Positions 27,901 to 35,461 of a DNA stretch of 64,000 nt are shown in pieces. The notes beneath the pieces are model-generated. The model did not search any database. It had not been told where the DNA came from and was given only the letters and a program-made list of their open reading frames with translations. Origin of the DNA: Cohnella abietis (lineage in GTDB: Bacteria > Bacillota > Bacilli > Paenibacillales > Paenibacillaceae); NCBI RefSeq assembly GCF_004295585.1, contig NZ_AP019400.1, positions 6,626,501 through 6,690,500 of the forward strand, in the 5' to 3' direction. The position numbers and the translations under genes are program-made. The stretch's first letter is position 1; each line of letters begins with the position of its first letter.

Positions 27901-28068
27901 AATGGTACAGTTTGGGATACTGCCTACGTTGGTTCCACTATCGGAACCAACTGGAATTCCCGAACAGTAACCTTTAATGCTGTGACTGGCAGCAAAGCCA
28001 GGATTGTATTCGCCTCCGGCACCGGGGATGCTCCAATTATTTACGAATTCGAAATCTATAATCGTTAA
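24910..28068 (+). CDS. Secreted multidomain glycoside hydrolase, GH140/apiosidase-like (DUF4038) with three discoidin modules
   Basis: 1052 residues. A signal peptide ends at about residue 33 (SNAHA before ADY). Domains in order: DUF5060-like beta domain (about 35-120, VEITLESSKTYADPFNNVDV), a DUF4038-type TIM-barrel catalytic region (about 135-465, FFYLGDTHWIMPHE, IWTIAQEIDANMYG, VLYESMYDQFW), a Collagen_bind_2-like domain (about 470-565), a chitobiase C-terminal-like domain (about 575-650, TIRYTTDGSTPTESSPLYSG), then three F5/8-type C (CBM32-like) repeats of about 130 residues. DUF4038 enzymes include GH140 apiosidases of rhamnogalacturonan II; pectin or hemicellulose side chains are plausible targets. 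The transporter and YesM/YesN genes beside it should import and sense the products. AGAAAGGTAGG precedes the ATG. Confidence 0.85.
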   Translation: MVQAMKLRKAGGVLLIVFAAWCILTLLPSNAHAADYTVKQWQTVEITLESSKTYADPFNNVDVTATFTGPGGLTITRPAFWNGGAVWKIRFAPTAMGAWTMTTNASDTTDTGLHNISKTVEAGEYTGTLAIYKHGFLKVGNTGRYLTYADGTPFFYLGDTHWIMPHERFSTSNVPGIASQFKYTVDKRVTQGFTVYQSEPIWAPHGGGTHTGLDEEAIAVLNDGFTSADLAGFENLDRKFKYIADQGLVHANAQVAWALDPKYFPDVYTDAYMARIAKYWVARYGSYPAIWTIAQEIDANMYGNYTSATMSKWYAVGQSLSDNDAYHHPIMPHMENVIYTTAANSSWASKSYHDGWAVQAGDLTDMNIGKGFWNHSSAKPSVLYESMYDQFWTDSRGALGAAYQAFQSGMYGYGYGVAGVWNDAYSKPGAAYDFGTGYELPARYLWWYDGANAVTGDQLLYFNTFYTSLEWWKLIPRFDSSSWSSFNSTSKSLLSSDGSNTYVVFSFNNSTATGSLKQMDNSWRYKARWFNPRSGEYTTISNTIQPSSGQWVIPNKPDTSDWVLLVEKSAESVSTTAMPNANSVGGLYNDSVSVTLSTPTSGATIRYTTDGSTPTESSPLYSGPVTISGGTKTLKAVAFKSGLANSPIMSEIYKASSNLALSKTYASSSSWDVNQTAEKAFDSNLFTNWQACYSCWSGQWLEVNLGSNKTFNKVVLSEYGNRTQGYTIEYWNGTSWLTAYTGTVLGSSKTLTFNAVTGSKVRINFTSGNGDAPIIYEFEIYYDSKVMNNLAIGKAFSSSSSLDANQTAAKAFDQSLATNWQACYNCWNGQWLEVNFGTNTTFNKVELTEYGNRTQGYKVEYWNGTSWLTAYTGTTISSNWGSRVVTFNTVTGSKVRILFTSGNTANGPIIYEFGVYNDPAITTNLAIGKTYSSSSNLDANQTAAKAFDQSLASNWQACTNCWSGQWLEVNFGANTTFNTAVLSEFGGRTTGYQIEYWNGTVWDTAYVGSTIGTNWNSRTVTFNAVTGSKARIVFASGTGDAPIIYEFEIYNR

Positions 28069-28120
28069 TTCGTCATCCGAAAAGGTAAGGTTAAACATAG
28101 AAACAATACTCTCTAATCGT

Positions 28121-28157
28121 AAAAAAAGCCTTTGGAGATCACTCCAGAGGCTTTTTT
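28121..28157 (+). terminator. Terminator of the GH140-like gene
   Basis: AAAAAGCCTTTGGAG and CTCCAGAGGCTTTTTT pair fully on the + strand (one U-G wobble) and run into T residues. The same wobble would be a mismatch on the other strand. Confidence 0.8.
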
Positions 28158-28212
28158 GCTATGTCCCGATATCTATTATCCATAGTCGATTAACAACGAC
28201 TCCCCGCAATAA

Positions 28213-29223
28213 TCACTTTCCAAGGAAGCTTTTTACAATAAAATCCAACTGAGCTTCCATCGATATAGCATCATTGTAATAAGAGCCCTTTTCACTGATA
28301 AAGAATACACGGTTTTCTTTAACCGCAGGCAGGTTTTTCCATAAGCTGCTGTCATAAACGACTTCCGGTTTGCCATCATCCCATCCCCAATTACTCGTGA
28401 AGATATAATCACCAGCATATTCTGGCAATCGCTCAAGGGATAAATCCACAACTCCTTCACCTTTGCCTAGGACTTCATCCTGAATAATCTTAGGGGCTTT
28501 AAGACCGAACTCCTTATAAAGAATTTCCCCGCCTCTGCCATAAAAATCGCCAAATGCATAAAGTCCCTTAGCATACGGTTGTAGGATCGATACGGTTCTG
28601 TCGCCTACGACTTCTGCAACTTGCGGTTTGTATTCATTTATTTTCCTTTCCCACTCTTTCAACCAATCCTCGGCAGCTTGCTCCTGCCCTGCAAGCTTTC
28701 CGTATTCGAGCATCAGATCTTTGTAAGAATATTTGCCATATTCAATTCTAACGACCGGAGCAATCTTGTCTAACTCCTTATAGGTCGGCTCCATCGTAGG
28801 GGCAGCGACTACAATAATCAGATCAGGCTGCAAGCTCAAGATTTGCTCTGGTGAGAACTCACTGTCTACTGCTTCGATTCCTTCTACAAAGTCCTTCAGG
28901 AACGGATTCTTTAGCGCGTCACCCTGAGCTCCTACTGGTTTTACACCCAGTGCTAGTAGATTACCTGTAAAGCTGCCCGTAAGATCTACAATCCGTTGGG
29001 GATGCGCCGGAATAACTACCTCCCCTTGACTATCCACATAGACTTTTGTAGTAGCAGCCGGAGAGGCTTGCGCAGAAGAAGTCTCCACGGGATTCTGTCC
29101 CGACACTGTTCCTCCGGTGTTTCCCGCGTTATTAGTGCTGCCAGAACAGGCACTGAGCAGTAATGCCAAACATAGAAGCATAGTCGCTCCTGCCATAGTT
29201 ACTGGTTTATTTGCTTTGTACAT
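28213..29223 (-). CDS. Nested siderophore-binding lipoprotein from an internal start
   Basis: Alternative product of the fusion frame, 336 residues from the ATG at 29223. Support: AAGGGAG lies about 9 bases upstream; the first 30 residues are a perfect lipoprotein signal; the separate paralogue at 37710 starts at the equivalent Met (MYKARK versus MYKANK) and matches along its whole length (SILQPYAKG, GGRGGEI, LPEYAGDYIFTSNWGWDDG, YYND..ISMEAQL); and a Fur box lies 26 bases upstream. The mature protein would bind a ferric siderophore at the membrane surface and hand it to a FecCD-type permease, which is not in this window. Confidence 0.6.
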   Translation of the reverse strand: MYKANKPVTMAGATMLLCLALLLSACSGSTNNAGNTGGTVSGQNPVETSSAQASPAATTKVYVDSQGEVVIPAHPQRIVDLTGSFTGNLLALGVKPVGAQGDALKNPFLKDFVEGIEAVDSEFSPEQILSLQPDLIIVVAAPTMEPTYKELDKIAPVVRIEYGKYSYKDLMLEYGKLAGQEQAAEDWLKEWERKINEYKPQVAEVVGDRTVSILQPYAKGLYAFGDFYGRGGEILYKEFGLKAPKIIQDEVLGKGEGVVDLSLERLPEYAGDYIFTSNWGWDDGKPEVVYDSSLWKNLPAVKENRVFFISEKGSYYNDAISMEAQLDFIVKSFLGK

Positions 29224-30180
29224 TCGTAAATCTCCCTTTTCATTAAGTTGATAATGATTCTCATGCCCAATATCAATATATCGAAGAGAAGGGAGCGGCA
29301 CAACGGCAGATTGGGAACGAATACGTGGCAATTTCAGAACCGAATTCACACCAAGCTGCTTCGTTCTGAACAGTGCCGGAGGCAAACCAAAGTGCTTTTT
29401 AAAGCTGCGGCTTAACGTATGCGCGTCGGGATAGCCTACTCGTGGGGCAATCTCTTGCACAGTAGCCTCTGTGTTCAATAATAGCTGTGCAGCCTTGTCC
29501 ATACGAATTTGCGTGAGAAGGCGAATTGGACTTTCGTTCATTCTGCTCTTGAACAGCTTAGTCAAGTACCTCGTGCTACAATCAAGCAGATCCGCAATTA
29601 CATCCAGTGTTAGAGGTTCCATATAGCGCTCATTCATGAAACGGAGTGCCTGTGCAACCAGATCAGGTCGTATAGGCTCTATTCCCTGACGCTGCATCTG
29701 AAATAAAAGCTCATGTACAAATTGGTAGAATAGCGTTCTCGCATGGAATTTATCCAATGGCTCTGACTTTACCCACTCCTCGAACATCTGCCCAGCTTTA
29801 TCTAGCAGAGAGAGCGGGTATTGGGGTACGAAGCCATACTGTAGCTGAAATGGCTTATTTGACGCTATAAGCCGTACCCATTCCTGAGAGGCGGGCAATG
29901 TGAGCGTAGCTTTATATAAGATCAAATAATATTCAAACCGCTCTTCAGCAGCAATATTTAGACGTGCGCCCTTCCCTCCGTGTAGAACGTGAAATCGGTC
30001 CGCACTATACATTGAATCATCCAGCCAAATCCGCGCTCTGCCGTGTACGGCGTAGAGAAAAGTACTGGCTGGAAGACTATATTCCGGCATTTCTTCTCCC
30101 TGCTCCAGCAGCATATAACGTACATCCATCATTTTTATAGAAGCGTGATTCCACAGCGTAATATGCTCGTTCAAATTCAT
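28213..30180 (-). CDS. AraC regulator fused to an iron-siderophore binding lipoprotein
   Basis: One open frame of 655 residues. Residues about 1-160 form an AraC-type cupin sensor and about 165-280 an AraC DNA-binding domain with two helix-turn-helix motifs (LTLDVIADLLDCSTRYLTKLF; VQEIAPRVGYPDAHTLSRSF). After a 40-residue linker comes MYKANKPVTMAGATMLLCLA and the lipobox LLLSAC, then a complete FhuD/FeuA-type Peripla_BP_2 domain (IPAHPQRIVDLTGSFTGNLLALGVKP... to LDFIVKSFLGK). AraC-SBP fusions are known in Bacillales (Btr/YbbB), but those lack an internal lipoprotein signal. The internal Met at 29223 has its own AAGGGAG and an overlapping upstream Fur box. The product may be a fusion, two overlapping genes, or both. 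Siderophore uptake and its regulation are the likely roles. Confidence 0.8.
   Translation of the reverse strand: MNLNEHITLWNHASIKMMDVRYMLLEQGEEMPEYSLPASTFLYAVHGRARIWLDDSMYSADRFHVLHGGKGARLNIAAEERFEYYLILYKATLTLPASQEWVRLIASNKPFQLQYGFVPQYPLSLLDKAGQMFEEWVKSEPLDKFHARTLFYQFVHELLFQMQRQGIEPIRPDLVAQALRFMNERYMEPLTLDVIADLLDCSTRYLTKLFKSRMNESPIRLLTQIRMDKAAQLLLNTEATVQEIAPRVGYPDAHTLSRSFKKHFGLPPALFRTKQLGVNSVLKLPRIRSQSAVVPLPSLRYIDIGHENHYQLNEKGDLRMYKANKPVTMAGATMLLCLALLLSACSGSTNNAGNTGGTVSGQNPVETSSAQASPAATTKVYVDSQGEVVIPAHPQRIVDLTGSFTGNLLALGVKPVGAQGDALKNPFLKDFVEGIEAVDSEFSPEQILSLQPDLIIVVAAPTMEPTYKELDKIAPVVRIEYGKYSYKDLMLEYGKLAGQEQAAEDWLKEWERKINEYKPQVAEVVGDRTVSILQPYAKGLYAFGDFYGRGGEILYKEFGLKAPKIIQDEVLGKGEGVVDLSLERLPEYAGDYIFTSNWGWDDGKPEVVYDSSLWKNLPAVKENRVFFISEKGSYYNDAISMEAQLDFIVKSFLGK
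29249..29263. promoter_or_regulatory. Fur box inside the AraC-SBP coding sequence
   Basis: TGATAATGATTCTCA differs by one base from the 7-1-7 Fur site TGATAATNATTATCA. It is located in the linker codons between the AraC and lipoprotein parts, just upstream of the internal ribosome site and start. No clear -35/-10 pair was identified around it. Confidence 0.6.
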
Positions 30181-30232
30181 CGCAGCGCTTCATTCCCTCC
30201 AACCGCACAACTACGGTCTTTCTCCTCCTTTT

Positions 30233-30261
30233 ATTATATTGATAATTATTATCATCGTAAA
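30233..30261 (-). promoter_or_regulatory. Fur-controlled promoter of the AraC-SBP gene
   Basis: On the minus strand TTTACG (-35, 30256-30261) and TATAAT (-10, 30233-30238) are 17 bases apart. The spacer holds TGATAATTATTATCA (30240-30254), a perfect palindrome and exact 7-1-7 Fur box. Iron-replete Fur would exclude RNA polymerase. Confidence 0.75.
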
Positions 30262-30339
30262 CAATTTGAAAAAACAACATTTTGATTTCCGTTGTTTGAT
30301 TGGACTTCTTATTGTTGCTATTAGCATTGTACAGCTGCT

Positions 30340-31302
30340 TTAAACATCCGCAACACAGCGGAAGCCCATATGGCCTGTTGTACTATCTGGCGTATTCGCA
30401 GTTCGCGCCGCTACACGGTAGCGATTGCAGTAGGATTTGTGGCACAGATAAGAACCGCCTTTTAATGTCTTCGTCATGCCTTTCGCTGGGCCCTTCGGAT
30501 TGTGTGTAGATGCGGATTTGTGGTGGTTTGGGCTAAACCAATCTTGACACCATTCCCATACGTTGCCGACTACATTGTATAATCCATAGTCATTAGGCAA
30601 ATACGATTGTACAGGTGCAGTTCCCACATAGCCGTCTAATGCATGGTTTACTTTCGGGAACAGCCCTTGCCATATATTGCATCGATGCTCTCCCTCTACT
30701 AGTAGAGTGTCCCCCCATGGATAACGCTTCTGGACAAGACCGCCTCGTGCGGCGTACTCCCATTCGGCTTCGGTGGGTAGCCGCTTCCCCGCCCAGCGGC
30801 AATAGGCAGCGGCATCGTTCCAAGACACTTGCACGACAGGATGATCACCCCGGCTTACAATACTGGAACCAGGCCCTTCAGGGTTATACCAGTTGGCTCC
30901 TTCTACCTTCAACCACCATGAAGCATTATCTGCAATTCCATCTACGTTTTCTTTAAGAGAATCTGATACGAAGAGATGAAAAACATACGACCATCCAAAC
31001 TTCTCTGCATCTGTCACATAACCCGTATCAGCTACAAATAACTTAAACTTTTCATTCGTAACGGCATAGGGATCGATATAAAATGAATCTATTAATAAAG
31101 TTCGAACAGGCCCTTCGCCATCCTGCTGCAGCCCATCACCGTGGCCATCGCCCATTAGAAACTCACTACTCGGCAGCAAAATCATACCGTTAGTGGCCAA
31201 ATCATGACTTGCGCTTGCGCTCTTTATCTCTTCCGTTCGATCTATACTAGCTCCATTCCCCCTACTCACCGAGCAGCCGCATGACAATTTTATTTCTGAC
31301 AT
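30340..31302 (-). CDS. Formylglycine-generating enzyme (FGE-sulfatase family)
   Basis: 320 residues from the ATG at 31302, chosen because GGGAGGGAG lies about 6 bases upstream (a start at 31386 has no comparable site). The FGE fold is shown by GMILLPSSEFLMGDG, VTNEKFKLFVADTGYVTDAE, HPVVQVSWNDAAAYCRWAGKRLPTEAEWEYAARGG, NVVGNVWEWCQDWF and the terminal LKGGSYLCHKSYCNRYRVAAR. C287 and C292 in that last motif match the copper-binding active-site pair of aerobic FGEs. It oxidises the Cys of a CxPxR sulfatase motif to formylglycine; the sulfatase with CTPTR is the gene just upstream. It has no signal peptide, which fits a cytoplasmic sulfatase. Confidence 0.92.
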   Translation of the reverse strand: MSEIKLSCGCSVSRGNGASIDRTEEIKSASASHDLATNGMILLPSSEFLMGDGHGDGLQQDGEGPVRTLLIDSFYIDPYAVTNEKFKLFVADTGYVTDAEKFGWSYVFHLFVSDSLKENVDGIADNASWWLKVEGANWYNPEGPGSSIVSRGDHPVVQVSWNDAAAYCRWAGKRLPTEAEWEYAARGGLVQKRYPWGDTLLVEGEHRCNIWQGLFPKVNHALDGYVGTAPVQSYLPNDYGLYNVVGNVWEWCQDWFSPNHHKSASTHNPKGPAKGMTKTLKGGSYLCHKSYCNRYRVAARTANTPDSTTGHMGFRCVADV

Positions 31303-31403
31303 ATAAACTCCCTCCCATTTTCCTAAAGACAATGACCCGCAAGTCCTTGGGAGGACAATGCGGGCCTCATATAAATCGCGATTCATTTAAGATAATAAGG
31401 CGG

Positions 31404-32918
31404 TCAGGCACCTGATACACGGGGCATCCACATCGGTTCCTTACCTAACTCCGCCCAGATATACCGCAAGAGTAGCCTAGATTTAAGCTCTGCTGCTTGT
31501 GGGTCGTCCCACAAGTTGATGAGCTCTTGCGAGTCTTCCTGGAGATCGAACAACTCCCCGTATTCTTGATTATAATAGACGGTAATTTTATAGCGGTCCT
31601 CCACATACGTTTTCAAATGAATAGACGTGGGCTCATGATGGTTTTCGCAGAGGATATGATCCCGCTGTCGCGGTTCCTCTCCTTTCCACACGGCAGCTTG
31701 GTCTATACCCGTCATCGTTCGCGGAATCGGCAAACCTGTTAGCCCGAGGAACGTCGGAGCGTAGTCAACGAGCGACTGCAACGCGTCCGACACTTGCCCC
31801 CGATTTGACTGTTCAGGATGGCTGACAATCATTGGCACACGAATCAAATCCTCGTAGTGGAACGGTCCTTTCGCCACGAGGCCATGGTGACCGAATGCAT
31901 GCCCATGGTCAGAAGTGAATACAATGATGGTGCTATCCACCAAACCTAATTGCTCGAGTTGATCCAAGATGACTCCAATGTATTTGTCCATAAGACTAAT
32001 CATGCCATAGTACACGGCTACGTCCTGCCGCAGCGATTGTTCGTCATGCAGATGGGAATGCATCCCGTGTATTCCCATTCCTGATTCCTTGTAATCAGAG
32101 AAATCAGGATTGCGCTGCTGAGTAAGGCCGAAATGAGGCGGATTTGCCACATGTTCTCCTTCAACTACGGATGGGAGCGTAATCTCGTTCGGATTATACA
32201 TCTTATCCCACGGTTCCGGCACCAGATACGGTGGGTGCGGATCGAAGAAGCTTGACCAAAGAAAGAAAGGCTCTTCATTCTTTGCGTACTCTGCTAGCAA
32301 TGCATTCGTGCGTTCAGCGATCCAAGCATCGTAATGGTACCGTTCCGGAATTGCCCACTTATGCTTCTCTGACGGATTCATCGTACCTGCTGGTTCAAGA
32401 AAGTAATCTCGCCAATTATGACAGCCATTGTCCTCCAACCATACGCCGTAATGCTGTCCAGCATGACCTTCATTCGTATGGTTCCGTGCAAGCTCAACAT
32501 GCTGGAATCCATAGAATGGACCGTTGAATCGCCTCCAATATTCTAAGTCCTGCAAGATAGGATACGATTCATAAGAAGGATAATGTTCAGTGGAAGCTAG
32601 TGGCTGGAAATGAGCCTTCCCAATAAGAGCCGTTCTGTATCCTGCCGCAGTGAAATCTTCTCCTACCGTATGCTGTGTCTCGTGAAGCTTTGTCCCAAGC
32701 GTCCAAGCCCCATGCTGACTTGGATATTGCCCGGTAATCAGTGAAGAACGGGTAGGCGTACAAGTAGGATTAGGACAATAGGCACGACTAAAGGTTGTTC
32801 CCTGCTTCGCCAGACGGTCAAGGTTGGGAGTCGAGATCTCAGGATTTCCGATTCCCAACGTATTCCAATGCTGCTGATCGCTTGTAATAAGTAATATATT
32901 CTTTCGCTTGTTCTGCAC
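31404..32918 (-). CDS. Cys-type sulfatase
   Basis: 504 residues, GTG start at 32918 with a weak AAGGAAG upstream. The N-terminus NILLITSDQQHWNTLGIGNP holds the metal-binding D14-Q15, the sulfatase signature CTPTRSSLITGQYPSQHG gives C53-x-P-x-R57 (the Cys becoming formylglycine), and IIVFTSDHGHAFGHHG supplies further metal ligands. There is no signal peptide, so it desulfates an imported glycan fragment in the cytoplasm. Which sugar sulfate is used cannot be read from sequence. It sits between the ABC binding-protein gene and the FGE gene. Confidence 0.92.
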   Translation of the reverse strand: MQNKRKNILLITSDQQHWNTLGIGNPEISTPNLDRLAKQGTTFSRAYCPNPTCTPTRSSLITGQYPSQHGAWTLGTKLHETQHTVGEDFTAAGYRTALIGKAHFQPLASTEHYPSYESYPILQDLEYWRRFNGPFYGFQHVELARNHTNEGHAGQHYGVWLEDNGCHNWRDYFLEPAGTMNPSEKHKWAIPERYHYDAWIAERTNALLAEYAKNEEPFFLWSSFFDPHPPYLVPEPWDKMYNPNEITLPSVVEGEHVANPPHFGLTQQRNPDFSDYKESGMGIHGMHSHLHDEQSLRQDVAVYYGMISLMDKYIGVILDQLEQLGLVDSTIIVFTSDHGHAFGHHGLVAKGPFHYEDLIRVPMIVSHPEQSNRGQVSDALQSLVDYAPTFLGLTGLPIPRTMTGIDQAAVWKGEEPRQRDHILCENHHEPTSIHLKTYVEDRYKITVYYNQEYGELFDLQEDSQELINLWDDPQAAELKSRLLLRYIWAELGKEPMWMPRVSGA

Positions 32919-32955
32919 AGTGCACGCACTTCCTTCGGTCAGGTCAGTTTGCCTG

Positions 32956-34497
32956 TTATGGGTTCAGCTTGTTGTATTCCGCTGAGTATTCCGCGATGAC
33001 TTTGTCTCCGCCATTCTTGCGCCATTGTTCAACGGCTTTGTTCCAGCCCGCTTCGTCCAACTGGCCCATAACGTATTTGGTTCTGGCTTCGTTAATGATT
33101 TTGTCCAGCTCTGAGCCGTTCTGCACGAAGGTATCCGAGATTAAAGGCTGCGCCGGATTTACAATCGCATTCGGAAAATTATCAACCTGCATTTTGAGCG
33201 CTTTTTCCACGACTGGTTGAAGCGTCCCCGGCGTCGCAGCCTTGTATTCGGTGTACTGAAGGAAATCAAGCTGAGACACTTCCTGCGTGAATCTTTGGGC
33301 ATCAGTCCGCACTGCTTTTCCGTTCTCTACTTCATAATGAACACCTTCAATGCCCCATTTAAGCAGATTCTGTACAGTTGAGTCTGCTAATTTGTCCATA
33401 TAACCCAGGATTTGCTTCAGCTGCTCCTCTGTCTTGATGCTAGTCTTAGGGAACAGGAATTGCGGCGGGAATACACCACGTGTCGGAACTCGTGCACCGT
33501 CCGGTCCTTCAATTAGGCTAATAACGTCTAATTCCGCTTCAGGGTAACTCTTATATAAATCAGCATAGCGACTTTGAATATCATCAAGAGCTCCGAAAAT
33601 CATCCCTGATTTGCCTTTGTTGAATAGTTCGAAATCGCTGGTCACGCTAGGGAAATCCTGATTGATGATGTTCTTCTCATAGAAGTACTTGTACAAATCA
33701 AGTGTTTCTTTATAGGATTTCGTCAGGAAATTCGGTGTTATTTTACCGTCTACGATTCCCCATTGATTAGGTCCGCCATTGTATAATACGAAATTATTGA
33801 AACCGTTAAGCCCTGCGCTTGATCCCACTGCGAACGTATCCTTCTTACCATTCTTGTCTGGATCTTGCAGCGCGAACGCCTCCATGACGTGGATTAGTTC
33901 GTCTAATGTCTTAGGCTCCTGCAGTTGGAGCGAGTTCAGCCAATCCTTACGAATTGTGATACCATCCCGTGCTTGCGGGAAAGACTTGAAGATACCATAG
34001 GTCTTCCCGTCAATAGCGCTTTGCTTCAATAAATCCTTGCTAGTCTGGCTTAAGTTCGGATACTCCTTCAAATACGGTCCAATTTCCCAGAACATACCCG
34101 ACCGTACCGCATTGACAAGGCCTGAATTCTTGTTGCCGTTCGCCAGAACGTAGACGATTTGCGGCACATCCTGCGAAGCAATTAGCGCGTTTAGTTTATC
34201 ATTGTATGAGCTAGCAGGTACCCACGATATATTAAGATTCGTGTTCGTATATGACTGCACTTCCTTCAACACTTCGCTGTTCGCTTTAGGTGCCTCCGGA
34301 TTCCAGTAAGGGATCATTAAACTAATGGATATCGGTTCAGCTGTTTTTGGGGATTCAGATGAAGATGCTGGTTGAGATGCTATAGAAGTAGCAGGTACAG
34401 TCGTTTCCTTATTCCCATTACCGCAGCCCGATACAAGCGCTACCGTAAGTGCAATCGTGACAGCTATTCCTAATGATTTGCGTTTTAATCCATTCAT
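32956..34497 (-). CDS. Sugar-binding lipoprotein of the sulfated-glycan transporter
   Basis: 513 residues. Lipoprotein signal MNGLKRKSLGIAVTIALTVA..VSGC, then Ser-rich linker and a large family 1 binding-protein fold (ISISLMIPYWNPEAPKANSE, LIASQDVPQIVYVLANG, ITIRKDWLNSLQLQEPKTLDEL, DPDKNGKKDTFAVG, the last resembling a calcium-binding loop). LplA-like in size. It works with the two permeases encoded just upstream. Confidence 0.9.
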   Translation of the reverse strand: MNGLKRKSLGIAVTIALTVALVSGCGNGNKETTVPATSIASQPASSSESPKTAEPISISLMIPYWNPEAPKANSEVLKEVQSYTNTNLNISWVPASSYNDKLNALIASQDVPQIVYVLANGNKNSGLVNAVRSGMFWEIGPYLKEYPNLSQTSKDLLKQSAIDGKTYGIFKSFPQARDGITIRKDWLNSLQLQEPKTLDELIHVMEAFALQDPDKNGKKDTFAVGSSAGLNGFNNFVLYNGGPNQWGIVDGKITPNFLTKSYKETLDLYKYFYEKNIINQDFPSVTSDFELFNKGKSGMIFGALDDIQSRYADLYKSYPEAELDVISLIEGPDGARVPTRGVFPPQFLFPKTSIKTEEQLKQILGYMDKLADSTVQNLLKWGIEGVHYEVENGKAVRTDAQRFTQEVSQLDFLQYTEYKAATPGTLQPVVEKALKMQVDNFPNAIVNPAQPLISDTFVQNGSELDKIINEARTKYVMGQLDEAGWNKAVEQWRKNGGDKVIAEYSAEYNKLNP

Positions 34498-34546
34498 TGT
34501 TTCTCTCTCCTTTTATTATCTAACCTGATTATAAAATGATTACGTG

Positions 34547-35428
34547 TTACCCTTTCATAGCGCCTAGCATCATTCCTTGCGTGAAGTGCCTCTGCAGGAA
34601 CGGATAGATCAGCAGTATAGGTACTGTTGCCACGACTATCGCGGCGAGCTTCACCGTCTGTGCTGGTGGGACAAAATTAACGTCGAATGCGTTGGAATCA
34701 CCAATTCCACCCATGGACAATATAACAATCTGTCGCAGCAGAACCTGAATGGGCCATTTGGCAGAATCAGTAATATACAGAATCGCATTGAAATAAGTGT
34801 TCCAGTGTCCAACTGCATAGAAGAGTGCAAAAGTAGCGATGACCGGCATAGAAAGCGGCAGTACGATCCTAAATAGAATCTGTAAATCGTTGTAACCGTC
34901 GATCTTGGCTGATTCCTCCAGACCTTCGGGCAGCTGTTGGAAGAAGTTCCTTATGACGATTAAGTTAAAGCCGCTAATAGCACCGGGAATAATAAGAGAC
35001 CAATAAGAATCCAGCATGCCGAAAGCTTTGACGACGAGATAAGTAGGAATCATACCGCCACTGAAAATCATGGAGAACACGATCAGCATCATACATATTT
35101 TTTGCCCCTTTAGCTCGCTTTTGGACAATGGATACGCTGTGAGAATCGTCATTACAAGATTCACGGCTGTGCCCGAAACGGTAATCCATACCGTAACGAG
35201 TAGGCTAGTAATGAATGTCGATGTAGAGAAAATATACTTGTAGCCGTCTAGAGAGAACTGTGTAGGAAACAAAACGACACCCTTCTCTAGAAGCTCCTTC
35301 GTCGAGGCGAACGATCCCCCCACGACGAACAAGAAGGGGACGAGCGTCAGAAGCGTAAACAGAAGGAGTAGTGAATATACGATCGCATCGTACCAATTGA
35401 ATCGGTTTTTTTTCGCTCCCGATGGCAT
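34547..35428 (-). CDS. LplC-type sugar ABC permease
   Basis: 293 residues with six predicted membrane helices, EAA loop LEESAKIDGYNDLQILFRIVLPLS and the terminal RHFTQGMMLGAMKG typical of LplC-like subunits. Spaced 33 bases after the LplB-like gene. Confidence 0.9.
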   Translation of the reverse strand: MPSGAKKNRFNWYDAIVYSLLLLFTLLTLVPFLFVVGGSFASTKELLEKGVVLFPTQFSLDGYKYIFSTSTFITSLLVTVWITVSGTAVNLVMTILTAYPLSKSELKGQKICMMLIVFSMIFSGGMIPTYLVVKAFGMLDSYWSLIIPGAISGFNLIVIRNFFQQLPEGLEESAKIDGYNDLQILFRIVLPLSMPVIATFALFYAVGHWNTYFNAILYITDSAKWPIQVLLRQIVILSMGGIGDSNAFDVNFVPPAQTVKLAAIVVATVPILLIYPFLQRHFTQGMMLGAMKG

Positions 35429-35461
35429 AATGGTCCCCTTCTTTCTTGCGGTAGTAGCGAT

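Noticed and set aside
30077..30280. Small minus-strand frame (67 codons) overlapping the start of the AraC-SBP gene
   Set aside because: It is out of frame with a clearly conserved AraC domain; a strong ribosome site lies near its start, so a leader peptide is conceivable, but nothing else supports it.
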